A DNA stretch of 6,587 bases from Lachnospiraceae bacterium. Its GTDB lineage: Bacteria > Bacillota_A > Clostridia > Lachnospirales > Lachnospiraceae. Every line of letters begins with the position of its first letter. The stretch's first letter is position 1. Positions 1 through 6,033 of this stretch are shown in pieces. Where the stretch lies: NCBI GenBank assembly GCA_017632755.1, contig JAGBQU010000321.1, positions 1-6,587 on the forward strand. Direction: 5' to 3'. Below the pieces are notes generated by a model. It was not told the origin of the DNA. It was given only the letters and a program-made list of their open reading frames with translations, and made no database searches. A program made the position numbers and the translations under genes.

Positions 1-1
1 G

Positions 2-667
2 AGAGTTCGTGTGGTGACATACGAGGGTGCATTCAATTATTCGAAAATCAACAATTTCGGAGCCGGGTTTGCAAAGGGAGAATATCTCCTTCTGCTCAAT
101 AATGACACGAAGGTCATAACGCCCACCTGGATGGAGGAAATGCTCATGTATGGGCTTCGCGAGGATGTGGGTGTGGTCGGTGCGAAGCTTTACTATGAAG
201 ATCGCACGATCCAGCACGCCGGGATCGTGATCGGACTCGGAGCTCATGGAACGGCGGGGCACACGCATTACCGCGTCCCGGAGGCGAATGTCGGCTACAT
301 GGGAAAGCTCTGCTATGCGCAAAATGTGACAGCTGTTACAGGCGCATGTATGCTGGTGCGCAGATCGCTCTATGGGGAGCTGGGAGGTCTGGATGAGGAC
401 TTTGCGGTTGCGCTCAACGATGTGGATTTTTGTCTGCGTGTGCGAAAGAAGGGACTTCTCAATATTTTCACACCGTTTGCCGAGCTTTACCATTTCGAAT
501 CCAAGTCGAGAGGCTCGGACAACAAGAAGGACAAGAATGCCCTTCGCTATGAGGAGGAGGCGCTAAGATTCAAGGAGCGCTACAAGGTGGAATTGCAAAA
601 GGGTGACCCGTATTACAACAAAAATTTTTCCCTGCTGCATTCTGATTTTACCGTCAATTGGAAGTAA
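2..667 (+). CDS. Family 2 glycosyltransferase, C-terminal part (5' end cut by window)
   Basis: This is a GT-A fold transferase that moves a sugar from a nucleotide-sugar donor onto a growing surface glycan on the cytoplasmic side. The frame is open to the left edge (reading R-V-R-V-V-T-Y-E-G), so the GTG at 11 is almost certainly not the start and the donor-binding N-terminus lies outside the window. Visible motifs are YEGAFNYSKINNFGA at the left end, the metal/nucleotide-binding NNDT (98-109, the DxD equivalent), and GLDEDF followed by NDVD (416-427), which carries the likely catalytic acid. HFESKSRG begins at 491, and the tail contains GDPYYN. These are typical of the rhamnan/O-antigen-type GT2 group (cd04186-like), which often occurs as one domain of larger multi-transferase proteins. 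Donor and acceptor cannot be read from the sequence. The family call is firm; specificity is unknown. Confidence 0.9.
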   Translation, partial: RVRVVTYEGAFNYSKINNFGAGFAKGEYLLLLNNDTKVITPTWMEEMLMYGLREDVGVVGAKLYYEDRTIQHAGIVIGLGAHGTAGHTHYRVPEANVGYMGKLCYAQNVTAVTGACMLVRRSLYGELGGLDEDFAVALNDVDFCLRVRKKGLLNIFTPFAELYHFESKSRGSDNKKDKNALRYEEEALRFKERYKVELQKGDPYYNKNFSLLHSDFTVNWK

Positions 668-750
668 TGCAGTGCCGGTGCGCGTGTAGCTCCGGGACTG
701 ATCACTTGACCGATCCGGCAGTTGAAACGGAACGGTCTGCAATAAAAAAA

Positions 751-756
751 AGGAGG
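751..756 (+). promoter_or_regulatory. Ribosome binding site of the phosphoglucomutase gene
   Basis: A perfect AGGAGG follows a run of eight A residues and sits 7 bases before the ATG at 764. It is one of the strongest sites in the window, in line with high translation of the mutase. It lies in the 96-base gap after the first transferase gene, the longest gap in the window, where neither a clear terminator nor a convincing promoter could be read. Confidence 0.85.
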
Positions 757-763
757 ATAAGAT

Positions 764-2494
764 ATGAGTTACAAAGACACTTTTACATTCTGGCTGGAGG
801 ATCCGTATTTTGACGATGACACAAAGAAGGAACTGGCAGCCATTCGCAACAATGAGGATGAGATCCAGGATCGTTTCTACAAGGAGCTGGAGTTTGGTAC
901 CGGCGGTTTGCGCGGCGTGATCGGTGCGGGAACGAACCGCATGAACTTTTACACTGTGCGCAAGGCTACACAAGGACTTGCCAACTATATCCTAAAGCAG
1001 GGCGGACAAGATAAGGGTGTGGCGATTGCCTATGATTCGCGTAAATTCTCGTCGGAGTTTGCCAAGGAGGCTGCGCTTTGCCTGAACGCAAACGGGATCA
1101 AGGCATATCTGTTTGACGCACTCCGTCCCACACCGGAACTCTCTTTTGCACTCAGAAAGCTGGGATGTATTTCCGGTATCGTAGTGACCGCGAGCCACAA
1201 TCCGCCGGAGTATAACGGTTATAAGGTATACTGGGAGGACGGCGCACAGATCACAGCTCCCAAGGATAAAGAGATCATCGGAGAAGTGAAGGCTGTCACA
1301 GACTGGAACAGTGTAAAGACGATGGATGAGCAGGCGGCGAAGGACGCAGGACTTCTCACCATCATCGGCGCCGAGATCGACGACGCATATATGGCCGAGC
1401 TCAAAAAGCAGATCGTGCATCCGGAGATCATAAAAGAGATGGCGGATGAGATCACCATTGTATATTCACCGTTTAACGGAACCGGAAATGTGCCGGTTTG
1501 CCGTGTGCTTGACGAGCTAGGATTTAAGAAAGTGCATGTGGTGAAGGAGCAGCAGATGCCGGATCCTAATTTCACCACGCTCGAGTATCCGAATCCGGAG
1601 GATCCGAAGGCATTTACGCTGGCGCTGAAGCTGGCAAAGGAAGTCAAGGCGGATGTGGTTCTTGCCACCGATCCGGATGCCGACAGACTTGGCGTTTATG
1701 CGCTGGATACAAAGAGCGGAGAATATGTTCCTTTTACCGGAAACATGTCCGGTATGCTGATCGCAGAGTATCTGATACGCGAGAAGACAAAGAATCATAC
1801 GATGCCGGAGAATCCCGCTCTGGTTAAGACGATCGTAACGACAAACATGTCAGATGTGCTTACAAAGGCATATGGCGTAAAACAGATTGAGGTTCTTACC
1901 GGATTTAAATATATCGGCGAGCAGATCAAGCTGTTCGAGCAGACCGGATCCAACAACTATGTGTTTGGACTCGAAGAGAGCTATGGCTGTCTGGCAGGTA
2001 CACACGCGAGAGATAAAGACGCGGTTGTTGCCGTGATGTGTCTGTGCGAGGTGGCTGCATGGTGCAAGAAAAACGGCCTCACACTCTGGGATCAGATGCT
2101 GAAGCTGTATGAGGAATACGGATACTTTAAGGAAGGACTCCACACCGTGACGCTCAAGGGACTGTCCGGACAGGAGCAGATCGCAAAGATCATGTCCGAT
2201 CTCAGAAAGGAAGCGATCGCATCCTTTGCAGGTTTAAAGACCCTGTTCGTCAAGGATTATGACGAGAGTGTCAGAAAAGATATGGCGACCGGACAAAAAA
2301 GCGGTATCGATCTTCCGAAATCAAATGTACTCTATTTTGAGTTGGAGAACGATTCCTGGTGCTGTGCAAGACCTTCGGGAACAGAGCCGAAGATCAAATT
2401 CTATATGGGTGTGAAGGGGACTTCTCTGGATGATGCAAGTGAGAAGCTTGAGGCGCTGAGGGAAGCTGTGCTTTCCCATGTGAAGGTGGACTGA
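764..2494 (+). CDS. pgcA: Phosphoglucomutase / phosphomannomutase (alpha-D-phosphohexomutase, PgcA-like)
   Basis: This cytosolic enzyme interconverts hexose-6-phosphate and hexose-1-phosphate, giving glucose-1-phosphate (or mannose-1-phosphate) for nucleotide-sugar synthesis. At 576 residues it has the usual length of the Bacillus PgcA type. All four domains are marked. TGGLRG is at residues 46-51. The phosphoserine loop TASHNP has its catalytic Ser at 144 (codon 1193-1195). The magnesium loop DPDADR spans 303-308, the sugar-binding loop GLEES is at 402-406, and the phosphate-binding RPSGTEPK is at 536-543. No key residue is missing, so the enzyme should be active. The start is fixed by the AGGAGG 7 bases upstream. 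The stop lies 4 bases before the GtrA gene, which implies co-transcription. Its place among glycan genes suggests it feeds this pathway. Motifs cannot decide glucose versus mannose; the PgcA-like length and the EES loop favour a phosphoglucomutase or dual-specificity enzyme. The symbol is by family resemblance. Confidence 0.95.
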   Translation: MSYKDTFTFWLEDPYFDDDTKKELAAIRNNEDEIQDRFYKELEFGTGGLRGVIGAGTNRMNFYTVRKATQGLANYILKQGGQDKGVAIAYDSRKFSSEFAKEAALCLNANGIKAYLFDALRPTPELSFALRKLGCISGIVVTASHNPPEYNGYKVYWEDGAQITAPKDKEIIGEVKAVTDWNSVKTMDEQAAKDAGLLTIIGAEIDDAYMAELKKQIVHPEIIKEMADEITIVYSPFNGTGNVPVCRVLDELGFKKVHVVKEQQMPDPNFTTLEYPNPEDPKAFTLALKLAKEVKADVVLATDPDADRLGVYALDTKSGEYVPFTGNMSGMLIAEYLIREKTKNHTMPENPALVKTIVTTNMSDVLTKAYGVKQIEVLTGFKYIGEQIKLFEQTGSNNYVFGLEESYGCLAGTHARDKDAVVAVMCLCEVAAWCKKNGLTLWDQMLKLYEEYGYFKEGLHTVTLKGLSGQEQIAKIMSDLRKEAIASFAGLKTLFVKDYDESVRKDMATGQKSGIDLPKSNVLYFELENDSWCCARPSGTEPKIKFYMGVKGTSLDDASEKLEALREAVLSHVKVD

Positions 2495-2498
2495 CATC

Positions 2499-2942
2499 AT
2501 GAAGGCACTCCTAGCACAATTTTTTAAGTTCGGTGTGGTCGGAGTCATATGTTTTTTCATTGATTTTTTCGTGTTCAAGATCAGCAGCTCGTGGATTGGG
2601 ATGCACTACACGATCGCATCGGCTTTGGGATTTACGATCTCCGTCATTATAAACTACTACCTCAGTATGAAATTTGTATTTGAAGGCAAGGAGGATATGT
2701 CCCGTAAAAAGGAGTTTGTGATCTTTGTGATCCTGAGCCTGATCGGGCTGGGACTCAACACACTGATCATTTTTATCTGCGTGGACGGTATCTATATGCA
2801 CGTGTCCTTTTTGCAGACGTGGTTTAGTTCAGGGTTTGCGGAGAGCCTTGGTAAGATCGGAGCAACGGGTGTTGTCATGATCTACAATTTTGTCACAAGG
2901 AAAATATTCCTTGAAAAAAAGGAGGGGGAATCCCATGAGTGA
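2499..2942 (+). CDS. GtrA family membrane protein
   Basis: This small polytopic protein of 147 residues is of the GtrA/DPMS family (Pfam GtrA type). Members assist glycosyltransfer with polyprenyl-phosphate sugars; GtrA itself has been proposed to flip undecaprenyl-phosphate-glucose. Four hydrophobic segments are visible at about residues 10-29, 37-57, 72-95 and 117-133. The family signature is present as FxxxGVxxxxxDFFVF near the N-terminus, NYYLSMKFVF (52-61) after helix 2, and YNFVTRKIF (129-137) after helix 4. The start is 4 bases after the mutase stop and uses an AAGGTGGA-like site lying inside the end of that gene. The 3' end overlaps the next gene, a dolichol-phosphate-sugar-synthase-type GT2, by 8 bases (ATGAGTGA), so the two are probably translationally coupled. 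In some organisms these two functions are fused in one protein, which supports a partnership here. The substrate is unknown. Confidence 0.9.
   Translation: MKALLAQFFKFGVVGVICFFIDFFVFKISSSWIGMHYTIASALGFTISVIINYYLSMKFVFEGKEDMSRKKEFVIFVILSLIGLGLNTLIIFICVDGIYMHVSFLQTWFSSGFAESLGKIGATGVVMIYNFVTRKIFLEKKEGESHE
2920..2927 (+). promoter_or_regulatory. Ribosome binding site that sets the start of the DPM1-like GT2
   Basis: AGGAGGGG lies about 7-9 bases before the ATG at 2935, inside the last codons of the GtrA gene. It shows that translation begins at 2935 and not at the TTG at 2890 in the same frame. The 15 residues before 2935 are basic and unlike a GT2 N-terminus, whereas the protein from 2935 begins directly with the first beta strand (LLFIPAYN). 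Confidence 0.85.
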
Positions 2943-3741
2943 GAGAATGCTTTTGTTCATACCGGCCTACAACTGTGAAAAGCAGATCGTGCGCGTGCTG
3001 GACCAGCTTGACAAGAAGATCTTTGCCTATTTTGAGGAGGTACTTGTTGTCAACAACCGCAGCACGGACGGCACGGAGAAGGCGGTTCTTGCATATATGG
3101 AGGCGCATCCGGACAAGCCGATCCGTCTGATGCGCAACACAGACAACTATGGGCTGGGGGGATCGCAGAAAATGTCCTTCCATTATGCGATCGATCACGG
3201 CTACGACTATGTCTGCATGCTGCACGGCGATGATCAGGGAAATATCCGCGATTTTATCCCGATGCTGCAAAAAGGGATCTATTCCAAATATGACTGTGTT
3301 CTGGGTGCCCGCTTCATGCGGGGATCCAGGCTCGAGGGATATTCCCGTTTTCGGACTTTTGGCAATGTGATCTACAACTTTATCTTTGCATTTGTGACAA
3401 GGAGGCGGATCTTTGATCTGGGAAGCGGTCTGAATATGTACAAGGTCAAGATGCTCAGAGACGGATTTTTTGAGAAGTTTCCCGACAATCTGATGTTCAA
3501 TTATGTGATGATTCTTGCATCGGGTTATTATCATCATAAGATCCGTTTTTATCCCGTCAGCTGGCGCGAGGATGATCAGGTGTCAAATGTCAAGATGCTC
3601 GATCAGTCGGTGACCGTGCTGAAGATGGCAGTTGAGTACCTTTTGGATCACGAGAGCATCCACAAGGAATACCGGGAAGTGGTCCGAAGTGCATATACCT
3701 GTGAGGAGATCACGGATCTTTCGCAGCTTAAGGAAGATTAG
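2935..3741 (+). CDS. Family 2 glycosyltransferase of the dolichol-phosphate-sugar-synthase (DPM1-like) type
   Basis: This is a soluble, inner-face enzyme of 268 residues, probably transferring a sugar from a nucleotide sugar to a polyprenyl phosphate carrier. The GT-A fold is visible in order: FIPAYN (8-13) in strand 1, VVNNRSTDGT (38-47) for nucleotide binding, NTDNYGLGGSQK (68-79), and HGDDQG (97-102) as the metal-binding DxD equivalent. GARF (124-127) and DLGSGLNMYK (161-170) follow, with a basic/acidic acceptor region SWREDDQ (209-215). DPM1-type enzymes commonly show this layout. There is no C-terminal membrane segment; the preceding, overlapping GtrA gene probably supplies the membrane part. 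The start at 2935 is set by the AGGAGGGG before it. The tail beyond about residue 230 is charged and helical. Donor and lipid acceptor are inferred from family and neighbour, not proven; direct transfer to a glycan is the alternative. Confidence 0.9.
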   Translation: MSERMLLFIPAYNCEKQIVRVLDQLDKKIFAYFEEVLVVNNRSTDGTEKAVLAYMEAHPDKPIRLMRNTDNYGLGGSQKMSFHYAIDHGYDYVCMLHGDDQGNIRDFIPMLQKGIYSKYDCVLGARFMRGSRLEGYSRFRTFGNVIYNFIFAFVTRRRIFDLGSGLNMYKVKMLRDGFFEKFPDNLMFNYVMILASGYYHHKIRFYPVSWREDDQVSNVKMLDQSVTVLKMAVEYLLDHESIHKEYREVVRSAYTCEEITDLSQLKED

Positions 3742-3779
3742 GTAATTGCGGAAGATGTGTAAGAGGGAATATTGATTAT

Positions 3780-3785
3780 AGGAGA
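3780..3785 (+). promoter_or_regulatory. Ribosome binding site of the flippase-like gene
   Basis: AGGAGA sits 6 bases before the ATG at 3792. The frame upstream is open only from 3732 (a TAA lies at 3729-3731) and contains no ATG, GTG or TTG in that stretch, so 3792 is the only normal start available. This matters because the protein looks short at its N-terminus. Confidence 0.75.
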
Positions 3786-3791
3786 AGATTC

Positions 3792-4580
3792 ATGTGGTGG
3801 CTGATACCGGTTTTGCCGGTGCTTCTTTTGCTGGTACATCTGGCCAAAATGGCACGATTGTATCTGGTTTTGATGGAGCACAAGATCAATTTCAAACGGT
3901 TTTTGCTGTTGTATTGCAAGACAACCTTGGTCAACCTGGTCATTCCTTATAAGATCGGGGAGTTGTACCGTGTGTTTAAGATCGGGAGAGAGACCCGCCA
4001 CTGGCAGGTGGGCATTTTGAGTGTGATCATCGACCGTTTTTTTGATGTGCTGGCACTGTTTTTGCTGCTTGCGTCTGTCGATGTGGTCTTCAAACAGCGG
4101 ATTTCGGCCATCACAGGCATTTTTTTTGTTGCGCTGGCGATTGTGACGGTCATCTATATGGTCATATCGCCGACGTATACGTATCTGAACAAGTATCTGA
4201 TCGTGCACAAGCAGTCCGGCCGTTCCATGCTGGCACTCAAAGGACTGGAGTTTGTCAGGGCGTGGTATGATTTTTCCACGGATCTGATCCGCGGCAGATT
4301 TGCGCTGATCACGATTTCATCACTCGCAGGCTGGGTTTTTGAGGTGCTGCTGCTAAAATGTCTCTCGTTGCTTTGGCATGCATGGGAGGGGATGACCTTC
4401 GGAATCCGGGATTTCTCCGACTATGTTACCTCCATTTTCTTTGGCGGAGGAAGCCTGCTTATGAGGGCTTATACATGGGGAACGGCAGGTATATTCTTCG
4501 CAGCGGTCATTCTTCTCCAGATCCTATATTGGATCGGAAAAAAGCACTCCGCATCGCAGCGGACGGGCAGGCATGCGTGA
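3792..4580 (+). CDS. Lysylphosphatidylglycerol-synthase transmembrane (flippase-like) family protein
   Basis: This is an integral membrane protein of 262 residues with about six or seven hydrophobic segments (roughly 3-25, 39-53, 75-95, 104-126, 170-192 and 228-248). It resembles the UPF0104 / LPG_synthase_TM family, named after the membrane half of MprF, which flips lysyl-phosphatidylglycerol. Members near glycosyltransferases are thought to move or bind lipid-linked sugars. The diagnostic stretch is IPYKIGELYRVF (51-62), matching the family's LPxRxGExxR pattern, followed by VIIDRFFDVLAL (78-89), matching VxxERxxDxxxL. GGGSLLMR (218-225) gives another conserved-looking loop. Members are usually around 300 residues or more and start with an extra helix before the one that opens this protein; that helix is absent here and cannot be recovered upstream. 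The role is inferred from the preceding DPM1-like GT2 and GtrA genes: handling a polyprenyl-linked sugar. Family call fairly sure, function not. Confidence 0.8.
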   Translation: MWWLIPVLPVLLLLVHLAKMARLYLVLMEHKINFKRFLLLYCKTTLVNLVIPYKIGELYRVFKIGRETRHWQVGILSVIIDRFFDVLALFLLLASVDVVFKQRISAITGIFFVALAIVTVIYMVISPTYTYLNKYLIVHKQSGRSMLALKGLEFVRAWYDFSTDLIRGRFALITISSLAGWVFEVLLLKCLSLLWHAWEGMTFGIRDFSDYVTSIFFGGGSLLMRAYTWGTAGIFFAAVILLQILYWIGKKHSASQRTGRHA

Positions 4581-4582
4581 GA

Positions 4583-4587
4583 AAGGA
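4583..4587 (+). promoter_or_regulatory. Ribosome binding site favouring the 4594 start of the kinase-like gene
   Basis: AAGGA lies 6 bases before the ATG at 4594, good spacing for a clostridial site. The in-frame ATG at 4573, which overlaps the previous stop as ATGCGTGA, has only a poor GGGCAGG-like sequence before it. The extra seven residues from 4573 (MREKGTN) add nothing recognisable, and the protein from 4594 begins with a beta-strand-like MKQIFVVY. The 4573 start remains possible. Confidence 0.6.
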
Positions 4588-4593
4588 ACGAAC

Positions 4594-6033
4594 ATGAAGC
4601 AGATCTTTGTTGTATATGATGACAGTGTGATGCCGGAGGATGAGGTAAAAAGCATCACCGGTAAAAAAACCTTCGGGGAGACCATATTTAAACGTGTCTC
4701 ACTCAAAAACCGCATGAAGGAAGTGATCATGAAGAATCACTGCGTGGTGAAATTTCTTGAGTTTTGCAAGGAAGAAGATTTTGAGGAGATTTGCAAAGAA
4801 CTTCGGGGTGCGGGAAACAGATGTGTGATCGTGCACCTGTATTCCAACTTTGCACTCGCAAACAACGGTGCCTTTGAAATTCTTTTGTCAAAGGCGGAAT
4901 ATATGAATGAGGCGTACATGGCTAGGTGTCACGGAAACCCCGCCATGTTTTTTGTTCAGGGAGCAGATGCGTATGCGAGCAACTTTGAACTGATCAAAAA
5001 ACGTAACTTTACCGCGCAGGAGATTGAGACAGATGCGTTTATGGATCTGTCGGATCAAAATGAATTCCTTAATTTCATAACAGGTGGTTTTGATGCGAGG
5101 TTTTTCAATGCCCTGCAGGGAGACGCTTATACGGTCACAAAGAGATCAAATAAGATTGAAAAAATTAAATCGGAATATAACTTCTACTATTTGCTTCCGG
5201 ATAATATGAAGATGTGGTTTGTCATGCCTTTCGATTATGTGGAGGAAAAGGATAGCGCCAGCTATACGATGGAGCGATATCATATGACTGACATCGCGAT
5301 CCGCTTCGTACACGGAGCCGTGGACGAGGAGGAGATGAGGGATATATTACAGAAGTTATTTTATTTTATCGGTATCCGAAAGCGAAAACAGGTTTCCAAT
5401 AAGCAGGTCAAAGCGGTTGCGGATAAGCTCTATCTGGACAAACTCGATGCCCGTCTGGATGAACTAAAGAGCTATCCGCAGTACGAGCAGTTTGCCCAGC
5501 TTTTGAAAATGGGTTCGACCTATGACAGTCTGGAACAGATTATTGAACGTTATAAGAGTCTGTACAAAAAGCTTTCGGTGCGCAGAAAGGATGACTGTCT
5601 GGTGATCGGGCATGGAGATCTGTGCTTCTCCAACATTTTGTACAGCAGGCAGGCGCATGTGCTTAAGCTGATCGATCCAAAGGGTGCACAGAAAGAGGAG
5701 GACATGTATACGGATCTGTATTATGATCTGGCAAAGCTGTCACACTCGATCTGTGGATGTTACGATTTCTTCAACACGGGACTTTATCAGATCACAATGG
5801 ATCGTGATATGCACATTTTACTCGATCTGGATGCGGATGTGGAAGGCTTTCAGAGCCTGTTTGCGGAGTTCTTAAAGCGCAATGGCTTTGACCTGACGCT
5901 TGTCAGGCTGTACGAGGCCAGCCTGTTTTTGTCCATGCTGCCCTATCACATGGATCAGCCGGGAAAGGTTTTTGCTTTTGTACTAAATGCGATACGAATT
6001 TTGGAAGAGGTGGAAAAATGTACACAGGATTGA
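4594..6033 (+). CDS. Aminoglycoside/choline-kinase-like phosphotransferase with an unrecognised N-terminal domain
   Basis: This cytosolic protein has 479 residues from 4594 (486 if 4573 is used). From about residue 168 it reads like the APH/choline-kinase fold. VTKRS (181-185) gives a candidate ATP-contacting Lys183, SEYNFYYLLP has a candidate helix-C Glu194, and SYTMERY (223-229) is hinge-like. The catalytic loop HGDLCFSN spans 340-347 with Asp342 and Asn347. LIDPKG (359-364) carries the metal-binding Asp361, and YYDLAKLSHS (377-386) closes the lobe. All catalytic positions are present, so it is probably an active small-molecule kinase. Residues 1-165 match no domain I can name; they look like a mixed alpha/beta unit with IFVVYDD, CVIVHLYSNFAL and AMFFVQG strands. 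The gene overlaps the next, a capsule-type HAD phosphatase, by 16 bases, so the products are likely made together and act on related phosphorylated compounds. The substrate is unknown: choline, ethanolamine, a sugar or a polyol are all possible. Confidence 0.75.
   Translation: MKQIFVVYDDSVMPEDEVKSITGKKTFGETIFKRVSLKNRMKEVIMKNHCVVKFLEFCKEEDFEEICKELRGAGNRCVIVHLYSNFALANNGAFEILLSKAEYMNEAYMARCHGNPAMFFVQGADAYASNFELIKKRNFTAQEIETDAFMDLSDQNEFLNFITGGFDARFFNALQGDAYTVTKRSNKIEKIKSEYNFYYLLPDNMKMWFVMPFDYVEEKDSASYTMERYHMTDIAIRFVHGAVDEEEMRDILQKLFYFIGIRKRKQVSNKQVKAVADKLYLDKLDARLDELKSYPQYEQFAQLLKMGSTYDSLEQIIERYKSLYKKLSVRRKDDCLVIGHGDLCFSNILYSRQAHVLKLIDPKGAQKEEDMYTDLYYDLAKLSHSICGCYDFFNTGLYQITMDRDMHILLDLDADVEGFQSLFAEFLKRNGFDLTLVRLYEASLFLSMLPYHMDQPGKVFAFVLNAIRILEEVEKCTQD
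6003..6013 (+). promoter_or_regulatory. Ribosome binding site of the HAD phosphatase gene inside the kinase-like gene
   Basis: GGAAGAGGTGG within the last codons of the upstream gene ends 4 bases before the ATG at 6018; counted from the GGAAGAGG core the spacing is 7. It supports 6018 as the start, giving a 16-base overlap with the previous gene and probable translational coupling. Confidence 0.7.

Noticed and set aside
667..813. Small 48-codon frame starting at ATG 667 (overlapping the first gene's stop as TAATG)
   Set aside because: No separate ribosome binding site, a Cys/Arg-rich sequence without pattern, and it runs 50 bases into the mutase gene in the wrong frame.
1219..1668. Open frame of 149 codons on the minus strand within the mutase gene
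   Set aside because: Serine- and threonine-rich antisense shadow of the mutase; no ribosome binding site and no recognisable motif.
2890..2934. TTG start giving the DPM1-like GT2 15 extra residues
   Set aside because: A strong AGGAGGGG points to the ATG at 2935, and the extra residues are basic and unlike the family's N-terminus.
2893..3537. Long open frame of 214 codons on the minus strand
   Set aside because: It lies wholly opposite the DPM1-like GT2, whose motifs are complete. The minus-strand protein shows no domain pattern and is rich in His, Ile and Asp as expected for an antisense shadow.
3742..3791. Possible promoter (TTGCGG with TATTGA) before the flippase-like gene
   Set aside because: The -10 match is only three of six bases and the gap is only 50 bases; more likely an ordinary intra-operon spacer.
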